From: Grammothele lineata
Taxonomy: Eukaryota; Basidiomycota; Agaricomycetes; Polyporales; Polyporaceae
Direction of reading: 5' to 3'
DNA length: 64,000 bases
Assembly (NCBI GenBank): GCA_002150815.3
Contig: NDFF03000040.1
Span: 62,001-126,000, forward strand
Shown here: positions 11,546-22,606 of the stretch, piece by piece
Layout of the letters: every line of letters starts with the position of its first letter
Position numbering within the stretch: the stretch's first letter is position 1
Program-made: the position numbers and the translations under genes
The notes under the pieces: model-generated
Seen by the model: the letters and a program-made list of their open reading frames with translations, nothing else
Told to the model about the DNA's origin: nothing
The model's database searches: none

Positions 11546-12586
11546 ATGCAATTTCGTCTGAGACGTCTTGCGCCCTGGTTCAAAAGCAGTATTCACGTCT
11601 CACGTCGGTATGTAATACCAGCAAAGCGAATGCTCTCCACAGAAGGGCCTTCGTCTACTGCTTACAAGACAAAGCGCGAACCTTGGATTACACCAACAAT
11701 GATTTTGGTCGGATGCGTTCCCATTGTGACGTTCGCTCTAGGGACATGGCAAGTCCAGCGTTTGAAGTGGAAGGTCGCGCTCATCGACGAGCTTGAGGAG
11801 AAGTTGGAACGCGAGGCAATTCCGTTGCCCCCCCACGTCAAGTGAGTACTCCATCGTGTGTTTCTGTACACGTATTTGATACCCTCGATTCTAGCCTGGA
11901 CGTTGTCCCTGAATTCGTCTTCCGCAAAGTGGCATTGAGGGGTCGCTGGGACAACTCTCGCATGATACTCCTCGGGCCCCGAGTCAGGGACGGTACAATT
12001 GGGTATCATATTGTGGTACCGCTTGTTCGCCACGATGGCTCGACTGTTTTAGTCGACCGCGGTTTCGTTACGAAGGAGCAGGCGCAAAACGTGAGGGAGA
12101 AATTGGCAGCTCAGACTGGCGAGGTCGAGGTTCTCGGCATGCTACGCACCGCTCAGGTTCGCAATAACTTCACCCCAGAGAATCACCCGGAGAAGGGAGA
12201 ATGGTATTGGGCAGACGTTCAAGCTATGGCAGCTTACGCGGGTGGCGATCAGGCTGGTGTGCAACCTGTCTTCATTGAGGAGATTTTTGGTGAGTACCCG
12301 CTCCCTGCTCAGTTCCCGAGGTGGGTCTCACCAGCGTGTAGAGGGACATGCCGGAGACGCAGCATCGTACCTTACTCGAGGTATACCCATAGGCCGGTCG
12401 CCGACGGTTGACATTCGCAATTCTCATGTATCATATATAATAACATGGTAAGCCCGTTAAAATGCTTCGTGCAGTAGCGGAGGCTGATAAGAACTTGCTA
12501 GGTACTCTCTGTCTGCATTCACCACAGTGATGTTTCTTCGTTTGTTGTTTAAGCGACGACAGGCGTTGACACGTGTACCACGGTAG
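11546..12586 (+). CDS. SHY1: Cytochrome c oxidase assembly protein SHY1 (SURF1)
   Basis: This is a mitochondrial inner-membrane protein that helps mature and assemble COX1 and haem a centres of complex IV. Four exons (11546-11841, 11895-12289, 12321-12447, 12502-12586) give 300 residues. A basic presequence (residues 1 to about 35) is followed by the first membrane helix, TPTMILVGCVPIVTFALGTW, directly before QVQRLKWK. The intermembrane domain holds FRKVALRGRWDN, LLGPRVRDG and VLVDRGFVTKEQA. The last exons carry RNSHVSYIITWYSLSAFT, the conserved motif that opens the second membrane helix, then a basic tail. Length and topology match the SURF1 family. The ATG at 11546 is the first in frame. 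Confidence 0.95.
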
Positions 12587-14611
12587 AGGACGAGCTTCGA
12601 TCCATTTGCATGCTTTGAAACTTGTCGGCGACTGAATGGGTTCGGCTAACCACCACGATCATTATCGCAATGAGTGCGGTAGCACTAAGTGTACAGCCAG
12701 CTCTTACCGTCACAGTCGATTTCAGATTCACACTAACTACCTGAAGTCTTCCGATCTAGCTTTGTTAATGTGGATTAGTGTTCAGTCGCAGGCCACGCCT
12801 ATCCATTGTTCGAATAGTGTGGCCCAAAACCTTTGGCGCTTATACAGAGCTTCAAAAGCAGCGCTACTTTTCTCAACAGCCCTCGCCGTTTCTCCATTGC
12901 TCGCGGTCTATCTTAACCCCGAATTGCGCTTCAAGTAGATCCACCTTACCGTCGTCGTAGGCATATTGGTCCCCCCCTCCCCCTTCAAGTCGCTCATCGC
13001 GGTCGCTTCAAGCCTTGATCAGTGATCACCTTCTCAAGTTTACTATGATTCCTTCCTCCCTTTACACCCATCCACGTCCCCAAGGATACTATGCGAAGAG
13101 AAGGTCACGTCCTGATGAGGAGAACCGAACGAAACTCGCGTGTTTCAGGATTCGAATATCCTGCTTCTCTGGCTCATTCCGTGTCGCCAGTCGTCACTCG
13201 GCCCAATGTACCGCCCAATGTACCTACGCACGGAATCCCCCGCATGAGACTTCCTGTCGTAGATTCGATGGAGATCAAACGAGACAACCATGCAAACAAT
13301 GGTCGACGAGGTAAGCTCCAGATGTATCAGCTTTTCTGCGTTTGCACATTGACGATAACCACAGAACATCCGCTTTCTCCACAAACTTGCACTGTTGTAT
13401 ATCTATATCAACCTCAGCAAATGTCATCAACGGGTACTGAACAGGAGCGGCCACGTATCCATCGTTTACCATGTACAGATCTACTCGCCGAGGCTCTCCC
13501 TCCCCCCCGCACACCGACTACGATTCTTTTGTTTTCTTTCGTTTCTTCCTCAAAAGCAGCAGTACCTTCGGGAGACGAATCCCGGATGGGAAGTCTTTCG
13601 CAGCTAATCTTCCAAAGGCTCGGGTCACCTGCTAGGTTCAATCCGTTCAAGCGCACACGGACAGAATCTACGTCTTCAACTAGAGACCAAAGCGCCATCA
13701 AAACGCTCGGATCTCCATCTGTGCGGATACAGGGGGGATAGGTCTGCACCTGCGCCGGGTGATCGGGCCCTGGCGCTTCTGTGATCTTGGAGGGACATTT
13801 GTGCTGTTCAATTGTATGAATGTCGTAGTTCTTCTATATACACGCAGGTTGCATGAGTGATAATCCTTGTGGTAGAGATTTATGATTTAATACATAGTGA
13901 GCTTTGATCTGATGTATTGATGCTTGAATAGAGTGTAGTTGCAGTGGCTCGAGCCTCAAATTTCTGTAAGCTTGATCTGGGCGATCTGAAGCTAGGGCCA
14001 CTTGACTTTGAAACAAAGTGGTGTCTACGACGCAGAGACCCCGAGAACAGCTGGCACCATGTTGAAGCAGGGCGCGTCGCTCTCGCATGGGACACTATAG
14101 GACCCCAGACGACAGACTACAGAGCGGAACGCCATGTTATATGAAGCTTAGTGGAGCGCCATCAAGAGCTATCGGAGGTCTCATTTGTTAGGTATCCACT
14201 CGAGGCTCGAGCTGCTGCAAATGTTAAGACTTTTGGTTGATGCTTGCAGAGTCGTGCTGGGGATTCTGCTCTTTTCAGACTCCGAAAGTTTAACTCCACA
14301 CGCTGTGAGTAGATATGTTATTCGTTGTTATAGTAGTAGTTGCTCCAGATGTAACGTTTGGGAATACATTTTCTGAGTCCAAGGATTCGTGTATGCACTG
14401 GTTCTACAAGGCGCTAGCTTGGTCCGGATCCGCGCGTAAAGTATTCAGCTACATACCATACGGAGGACGACGTGTTTGAAGCGCTGTACATATGTACGCG
14501 GGCCTGTGATTCTTCGGGCTACGGCGCCCAACAGTGTTTGGCCTGGGTTCTCCCCCTCTGTACTCCATCCACACTCGCCGTGATACACTCCCGTTCCGAC
14601 GTCCCCAGTCA
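12587..14611. other. No recognised gene; possible small unknown gene at 13.0-13.8 kb
   Basis: On the plus strand, a good intron (gtaagc donor after 13313, acceptor gataaccacag) joins two pieces of one frame from about 13091 to 13741. The predicted end includes SPARFNPFKRTRTEST. On the minus strand a rival reading at 13.75-13.25 kb is also protein-like, with VRVRLNGLNLAGDPSLWK and MVNDGYVAAPVQYPLMTFAE. I cannot decide the strand and recognise no domain in either. The rest shows nothing. Confidence 0.3.
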
Positions 14612-17600
14612 ATGGCGGAGGGCGGCCCAGGGGCGTCCTCAGGCTCTTATCCGACATCTTCCACCCCTACGCCCGCTGTTACTCCGCCTTCGTCCCAACC
14701 TACTCACATCCACTTTCCGGGCGACGTCCAATCTGCGGGGAATCCGAATGATGCGACCAATAACATCCACGCTCTGGGACTTGGTCTTCCTCCAAAGCTT
14801 CGCATGTCTCAAAACCAGGCTGGATCCCCTCTATTCCACTCAGACGATAGACGACGACGAGTCAAGTCTGTTGATGCGCCTCCTCCTTTCGACCAGTTTC
14901 GTGTCCGGGATGGACGCCCTTCGTCGCCTGCAAGGAGAACCATGAGCTTCAGTAGGAAAGCAGATCAGCGGGACATACTGTCTAAGGTGTTACCTCATGC
15001 TCCGACGGAGACTTTCTCAGACGAGTTCGACCTCTGTGAGTGGTCCTGATGTCTATCGCAGCTAGCTCTGCTGACTTGCTGTAGCGCGAGAAGGTATTTG
15101 TGCAATGGCATGGAGTGGGGCTCAGTAAGGTAATAACGCCTCATTAGATCCCGGCGTGTTGGAGGATGTACAGCGCGCACTACGGCTGAAGGCACGCCGC
15201 GAAGCTCGTCTCAGAACTCAGTCCAGCCCCTTCCGAGTTGAGGCCCATATGCCTTCGGATTCCGCCTCATTTTCTTCCGCTGGCTCTTCCCAAGCGGGTG
15301 CAGCTCCGCTACCCCCCGCGCTACCTCGACCAATACGACTTTCCAGAGACTCCGAGATTGACTTCAGCCCTTCCGTCGGCGTTGCGCTATGGCGCGCGGT
15401 TCCCTCGTCGTCGGATGGCGGAGTAACGCTGGATTGGGGTGTACTTCCCGCAGAAGATGGACGAGAGCGACGTTGGTCTCTGTCGAGGGGGAAACGGAAG
15501 GCTAAAGACCAGACATCCCTTCTGACCGACAGGGTCAGCTTTAAAGAGGAGGAGGCTTATTATGCCAGTATGTAACTGCTCCTTTTAATGCTGCTCTGCG
15601 CCGTTGACGTCCTTGTTAGACAAACTCGATCGAATACGATCCCGTGTCACTCCTCAGACTCTCCGGAAAGCTGAAATGATCAAGGACCAGTTACGTAGGA
15701 AGTATGAGATTCTCTCCTTCAAAGGTAGTGCCACGCCAAATCTACTAGAAGTGTGTCGCTGGTATCGTAAGCAAGATGCTTATATCCGCGCCAAAATGGA
15801 TGACGCGGAGCCCCCCATCTGGATGAAACACCTCTGGGACAAACATGCATCTCCTCACGCGCGACAGTCATCATGGAGCCCCTCCGCACTCGTCTTAGAA
15901 GAGTACGCTAGCGCTCATTCGGGAATACATGTCATGGACACCATCCCGGAGAACGACATCATCCTTCCAGCATCTCCTAATGCCGCCTCGTCCGCCGACG
16001 CCCGTTCTCCTACCAGTAGTCCGTATTCTTGGACTGCAACCCCCCGACATTCATTAGATGCTGCATTTTCGCGGGCAAGGACCTCCTCGGACGCGCAAGT
16101 GTCTTTCGAGCCTAGAGTGGAGTCTAGCAAGAATTCTGTTGGTGGAGACTCTCGCCGGAGTAGCGACAACTACAAACCCTGGAAGATTACAGGCGTCGAC
16201 TCCGAGCCAAGCTCTCTGTACAGCATGCAAGGACTATCTCCAAACAGTAGTCGCAGGCGTATACGAGATCTCAAGAAACGACTGGCTCGTCACGGCAGCG
16301 ACGAGGCTTTGTCGTCTACACGGAACTCAATGTCAGAGAATAGCGGACACAGTGCATCGGATGATGGCGGTCTACCATTACACCAGAAAATCGTTGCTGC
16401 ACTACATTCCAAGAGCCGACCGACGAGTCTGCATCTCCACTCATCTCCATATCCAATTGGTCCGCAGGATGGAAAGTCCCTGGTGGACAAGTCGGGCACA
16501 CCTGACCCCCCCGAGCCACCAACCACTGTAACTCAGAGCGATACCATTTTCCCCAGTGCAACTGATCCCACACCAAGACCTACCGCAGGTGCTGATGGAG
16601 TCACTACCTCGTTTACGTTCCCTCGCCGCGGATTTCGAAGATCCCTTCCTACCGCGAACGACATTTTCGTCCAAGAGCGTATGAAACGTCGACACTCCGC
16701 CGATGAGCAAAAGGAGCGTGAAGAGTACGATATCAAAGCTCAGTATGTCACTTAATCGTGCATTATCCAAGCTCTGCTAATCCGCCCTTACGCAGAGTGC
16801 TCGAGGATACCTTGTCTCAGAACTACCGCATTCGTCACCTCTTGCAGCGCGTATGCGGCAGTATCCGAGAGTATGACTCTTTGCAGGCCGAGCTGTCAGG
16901 CTTGCTTGACCTTTCCTATGAGAAGATACCCTCCGAAGTGTTGGATGCTTGTTTACATGATCCATCCGCCGTCACTGCCAATACCCGTAGTGCGAAGGGC
17001 TGGTTAGCTGTTGAAGACGTCCACTTTCGCATTCAGCGTCAGCGGGAGATTCTTCAGTCTTTCTTGAGATCCCAGCATTTCGACATGGATTCTATCGCTC
17101 CCACTCACCGGATATTTGATGACCCAGTCGCGAGACTAATGGAGGCATTAGAATCAGTGTCGACACATCGAGAAGCGTTAGTCAATCGAGCCGAAGAAGT
17201 TTCTACCGTGCTGAAGCGTGTGAAGACGATTCAGGCAGAGGTGAAGAAGGATTACAATAACTCCCTTGCCCATACGTCTTTGGTCTACCCTGAGGTGCGT
17301 TCCGAACGATCTCTATACCCCCTCCCATTCTCACTCTTTTCTAGTTGTCCCAAATCGCTGCGCTGGAAGAAAGCTATCGAAATCACTACCAGCAGTTTTG
17401 GGACATTGGTCTCGATGCGCTCACGTTCTTCCTCGATACTATGACCCCGTTTTGGCGGAATTACGGCAAGATCATCGGAGAAGACGTTCAGGACTTCCTC
17501 ATTATTCCTTGGTACAGGAACGAGTTCACCGGGGAGCCGAAGCGGTATCTCATCAAGCATTTTCCCCGACGCTCATTGCGCCACTGGCTTTCGCTCCTTG

Positions 17601-18202
17601 CCCTTTTTTTCACATGGACTTCAGGGACTATTCTGCAGGCACGCGCGGCTTCATACCTGACCGGTCAAATCGGTTTGCCCTGGATCCAGTCTGCCGGGAT
17701 CTGGTGGACCATCCTCCCAATCTACACTATCCTTCTTATAATCCAGTGGTGTGCAGTCCTGCTTGAGATATGTGGTATTATCGCTCAGGTGGGCGTCGCC
17801 GTATGGTGGCTGGGCTGGTCTGTCAATCTGTGTACATAGTGCTGCCAATTTGCTTTGGGTGTCTCATATCATTATTCTACTTTACATGCAGTTATTGTAC
17901 AACACGTCCTGACAGCAGTGGGTAGGGTGATACGAGAGGTTATCCAACGGTTTACTGCAGAATCTGTGATCAATGCTTGCGCAGCGAGGATCTCTTGGGC
18001 CTTCAGGAAGTGGTCAATGATATTCTATCGCGTCATGGTAACCGTAAGACTAGAGAACTTCGAATGTTTAGGACATCACGTGCGCGCTATGAGATGGCGA
18101 CTGCGTCAATTGGATCAGGGACAGCAGGCTCGGGAGCAGAATGAAGTGAAGCGTCTATGGGGAGACACGTCTCTGTCGTTGACCTTCGGGTTTGATTCGT
18201 AG
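14612..18202 (+). CDS. Large predicted membrane protein of unknown function
   Basis: I do not recognise this protein. The ATG at 14612 opens a Ser/Pro/Thr-rich N-terminus, spliced at about 15034/15149 (DL then YPGVLEDVQRALRL) and again before RIRSRVTPQTLRKAEMIK. A long exon (about 15620-16743) follows with a charged helical segment (LLEVCRWYRKQDAYIRAKMD) and a disordered Ser-rich stretch. Exons at 16.8-17.3 kb look helical or coiled-coil (RIQRQREILQSFLRSQ, LKRVKTIQAEVKK). Near the C-terminus two or three hydrophobic segments occur: LSLLALFFTWTSGTILQA, then WWTILPIYTILLIIQWCAVL continuing into GIIAQVGVAVWWLGW. The last intron (17832-17891) restores the frame into an amphipathic tail ending at 18202. 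The pattern suggests a membrane-anchored coiled-coil protein. Its coding end appears to overlap the convergent neighbour. Confidence 0.75.
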
Positions 18203-19878
18203 CCGGAGAGATACTGTTCTTGACTCTACCATTATCGATGCAGCTGCGACAAAACCCTAGCGAGCATGGCAATCAGCAACGGCGGGCTGGGCAGCGAGGC
18301 AGAAGAACAGGAACGTACTACCACCCATCATAAGTGGGACATCAGTTTGTCCGCAGGCATGGCACGCAATAGGCGGAGGGGGTGCCGATGATTTACTCTT
18401 CAGCGACTGTCGCCGTTTAACAGGAGAAGCCTTGTAGATAGGTGCAGATGAGAATTCAGATACAACAGTGGCCCTTCTGGGCGGTCTGCGCTTCGTTCTG
18501 CTGCTATCGGCTCCGGGCGGTTTGGCGGGTTTTAGCGCATACGCTGGAGCGGTAGCCTGAGATGTGTCAGGCCACAAGAACTGCTCTACAAATTGGAAAA
18601 GCCTACGCTTCGAAGCTCAGTGAGAAGCTCGCCTTCAGGAATGCGGTGCTGTAGGTATGAGCGAGGTACTGTGTTCTTGACCTGAAGCGAAAAATCAATC
18701 AGGGTCGTGCTACAAACGAGAATGTGTGTTCCTGACCATATCTGTTAGTTTTGCCTTGTTCTCTTCCATCTTGATTGGTCCCCCTGCCCAAACGACGAGT
18801 AGTTCCCAGACTGATTGGGGTAACTTCGAAAAGCGGAAGCTCGCAACTTCCGACTGGGAGGTCGACACACTGGGATGGCGAAGACCCGAGGATTCGTTGG
18901 CCGTTGAAGGGGCTAAAGGTACGGGTACAGTGATAATCACGTCGGCGACTCTTGTGAACGCGCCTTCTGGAACGCCGACGCGCTCGCAGACGAGATCCCC
19001 TCTAGGGAAAATCCACCTATCTGCGGGATGTTCGTGGAACTCAAGTAGTATGTCAAAGGGTTTCGGAGAACCAGCCCTCGAGGGCGCTACCTGGGCGGGT
19101 TGTGAGCCTGCGGCGGAAAGGGGAGTACTTAGGGTCTCCCAATGTTGAACCCCCTCCAGGGATTGAATGAGTAGACCTAACGTCTTGACTTGATCGTCCG
19201 TCGCAGTACGGCTGATGACCGCGTTCAACAAGTTGGCCAGAATAGGGTTGGACTGCGAGGCGATTGCAACTTTTGTTGTCAACTCAGGCGTTACATAGCT
19301 GAGCGAAGGAGTTGGAGGCGCTTGAAAGTTCGACGGATAAGGTTGAGCAGGGACTAGAGGGGAATACGTTGAAGAGAAGCGTGGCTGTAGCCAAAGACCA
19401 TTCAACGGCTCCTATCAAGTGGAATAACAGCATACATTGTGACGTTGTCCCGCTAGAAGGAACTGTGGGCGGTAGGTAGTGAACCTCAAAGATTGACGTA
19501 TTGGCAAATGTGTGCGGTCCAACATGTAAGTCGAACTTTCCATGCGCCTTAATGGTGTGAGGTGGCGGTATTTCAGCAGCTTTGTTGCCGCGGCTCTTTG
19601 TAGAGAACCTCGGAAACGTTGAGGCCAGCCACTTTTGACGAGCTGCCCGATGTGATCAACTATGACACTCGTGTGTCAACTGTCCGCGATAGGATCCACG
19701 CACATTGTCGGAGTGACTGCAGTACGACGAGACTGGTTTCCTGTAAAGAACGCTGAAGTTCGAGAAATAAAGGCACTTACCTCTCCGAAACCGATTTCAG
19801 CTCCTTATCGTCTTCTGATCCGCCCGGCAGCTCCCAGTCGGGTTGAGGGCCCATAGGCAGAATCACTTCCTTCTGCAT
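18087..19878 (-). CDS. Unknown protein with C-terminal CxxC..CxxC motif (frame break)
   Basis: I do not recognise the family. The start MQKEVILPMGPQPDWELP (ATG at 19878) ends at a consensus donor. The body includes an exon with KAHGKFDLHVGPHTF (about 19550), and another (19405-18710) with TTKVAIASQSNPILANLLNA, FDILLEFHEHPADRWIFPRG and VWELLVVWAGG. The next exon reads SYLQHRIPEGELLTELRSVG and then loses frame at 18601-18606. The other frame resumes with LFQFVEQFLWPD and a basic Ser/Pro-rich stretch, ending in CHACGQTDVPLMMGG. An intron at 18321-18257 joins this to FCRSCIDNGRVKNS, giving four cysteines as two CxxC pairs, a probable zinc-binding knuckle. The tail runs to a stop at 18087, inside the last exon of the convergent gene. 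The conserved look of both sides of the break suggests a one-base error or a recent mutation. Confidence 0.65.
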
Positions 19879-20220
19879 GTTAGGGGGTCTTTGATGTGTT
19901 ACCGCTAGCATGCACGTGGGGGAGGTCGACGAGATGCAGCAGATGTACAGGAAGTTGGTACCAAGGAAGGCGCAGGGGTGGCAGATACCGGTCAGAGGGT
20001 GTAAGATTATTATGTATGCTTGTTGACTGGATGTTAGAAGGGCTGGACGCGCTCTTAAATAGCCGGACCGTCAATCGGCGTCTGCACACTTTCCCGTGCG
20101 CGCCTCGCAATTGCCCTCGACTCTGCTTCTTATCCACCTCCATTCACAAGACGCGCCTTGAGACAAGTGGCCTCGCCAAAGTCAGTGACGCTAAGACAGA
20201 AAATATCCGATTAGCTGCTA
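19879..20220. promoter_or_regulatory. Divergent promoter region, CxxC protein / BDP1
   Basis: These 342 bp lie between the two start codons. I saw no clear TATA box or named element on either side. Confidence 0.4.
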
Positions 20221-22331
20221 TGTCACAGCGCGTTCGTAGGTGCCTCTGAACCCCCTCTACTCCGTCATTGGCTCAGTTCGTTATTTAGAGAAGGGGAGCA
20301 CCATATTTCGGCCTATTGCGAGGCCTCGCCCCCGCGGTGGAACGGAGTCCCGTCAATCGTCAGCTCTTCCTGAGGTCGTACCAAACACCTTCACCCGTGG
20401 TGCGGACGGCTCCTTTCCAAGGGCGCAATCTACAATGCCTCCCCCCTCGGCCGTCCCCCAGCGGCACACCACAGAACCTCCTTCACAGCCCTCTCGGGAA
20501 GCCATGCCCGGACCAACCCCGTTACCTTCAGATTCCCCGACACTTCGCCCAGCAGCCTCGACTACTGCTGGGCCAAGTACACCTCAAGCTCCTCCACAGA
20601 TCCGTAGTGCGCCTCGGCCTCCAATGATTGCCTCCTCGTCTCTCCAATCACCTACTGGTGACATTCCGTCCTCACTCTCTACACCAGCAATTCTTGGACA
20701 CCTCCCGCCTCAACTCACGCCATCGAATCAATCAACCATGGATACTCAGTCCAGTGCTTTGGCCCTCGGCAACCTCTCCCATGTATCCTCGCACATCTCT
20801 ACAATTGAAGACCCATTGGCGTTACCCTTTCATATCGACACCTCACAAATAGATCCTCGGCTCATGATATCGCCTGATGGAGAGTCAGCCGTTTTCCCTT
20901 CGGAAATTATGCAGCAACCCACGACACATCTCGACTCCATTCAGGTCGAAATGCACAACGAAGGAGCTCCCACGGCATCAAAACGACGTCGTCACTCTCG
21001 GAGGCGAGCTGGGAATGAGACTGGGTCTGCCGAGTCCTTAGAAAGCGATACGACACGTGAGTATCCGATTGAGTAGCTTGTCTACTCCCCATTCAAGACG
21101 ATCATTCACAGGCGACGATCTGACCAATGCGTCCACAAGGAAAAGACGATCTCGGAAGCCTCACTCTGACGATAATGCGGACGACTCCTCTCCGAAGAGA
21201 CAGAAGACTCCCAAAAAACGGCGCGGGCGTACACGACTGCCTTCTCCTCCATTTGATCCCGACGCTGACCCTGGTGAGGAACTGGATCCGACCGCTGTCA
21301 CAATGGCAGCGCTCTGCGACGATACAGGCCATGGCCGAGTTAGTAGTAAAGCAAATCAGATTGTTAGCAACCATACTGCTTGGCGGGCTGTGAACCGCGA
21401 AAGACGCGCCAGGATGAAAGCCGTCATGGAAGCCAAAAAATATGGACGGGATCTTGAGGCCGAGGAGGAAGGAGATACTCAGAACGCGGCGAGCATGTCG
21501 CAGGGAGAGACTTCGGCCTCCGCATCTCAAGCAGGGACCCCAGCATCAGAGCAAAATACGGCCAACGAGGGAGAAAGCAACATTATTGGCAATACTGATG
21601 ACGGGTTCAACTATGGCGACAATCTCGCTGTCAGTCGCTTCAACGTGCAAGTACGCATAGGGGCAAACGGAGAGACCATCATCGACGAGGACTCTCTATT
21701 TGTAAACAGAGACGAAGGAGATCAAACCGAGAATTATACGCACGTAGAAGAGTCGGATTTTACGAAATTCGTCAACTCAGCAACGTACAGCAAGAAAGTG
21801 CGCGGATCAAGGTGGAGTGCGGAGGAGACCGAATTGTTCTACGACGTGGGTTGTATTTATCTTCCCACCCACCGCAGTTTGGGTTTACGTGTCTGTCCAT
21901 AGGCATTGTCGCAATTTGGCGAGAACTACGAACTCATCTCGTACGTTTTGCCGGGTCGTGATCGAAAAGCATGTAAGAACAAGTTCAAGACTGAGGATAA
22001 GAAGAACCCGGCTCGAATCACATACTGTTTAAATAATCGCAGGCCATACGGTATACATATGTTCCACCTCACTCTCAGGACTTGAGATGAACTTTCCATT
22101 GATGTAGACATTGCAACGCTCTCGCGGATGACAGGCAAGGACTTCTCAGGACCCACCCCTGAAATCCGAGCGCCAACACCGGTCCGATCCATAGAGCTTC
22201 AACCAGAGGGCGAAACAGAAGGCCCGCAGGTCCCTCGGGCAGCGCGGGAGAACAACCGAGCATCAAGAGTTCAAGATCTAGACGTGGAGATCGTCGGAGA
22301 CATAGAGGAGGCAGAAAAGCAAGATGCTTAG
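20221..22331 (+). CDS. BDP1: TFIIIB subunit B'' (BDP1)
   Basis: This subunit of TFIIIB recruits RNA polymerase III to tRNA, 5S and other class III promoters together with TBP and BRF1. The first exon is 16 nt (MSQRV plus one base) and joins across a gtaggt intron to QKGSTIFRPIARPRPR, the typical BDP1 start. A long Pro/Ser-rich region follows, then a basic stretch (KRRSRKPH, SSPKRQKTPKKRRGRTRLP). The extended SANT domain is encoded by exons at about 21.8-22.1 kb. It reads SRWSAEETELFYD, then ALSQFGENYELIS, LPGRDRKACKNKFKTEDKK and NPARI, with each intron boundary restoring the frame. A short acidic C-terminus ends at 22331. The SANT signature is specific for BDP1. Confidence 0.92.
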
Positions 22332-22606
22332 GATCTCCTACTTTCGTCATGACCTCCAGTCTTGTCAGTAATATACGCGTTACTTCATGCTCGGTTGACA
22401 GCTTAAGTATATTTCTGTATCTGTCAAGGTTGACCCTATGTTTGCGTGGACCTTAGTAAATGAACCGGGACCGAAGCTCTAGAAGTCAGCCCGAAGAGCG
22501 TCAAATATCAGTCGCGCTCACGTGTTCTTACTAACGCGCCCCGCTAGCAACAGTTCTATGCTTCGCTTTCTCCTTCTCCTCCCCACAATCTGTTTAACAC
22601 CACGCA

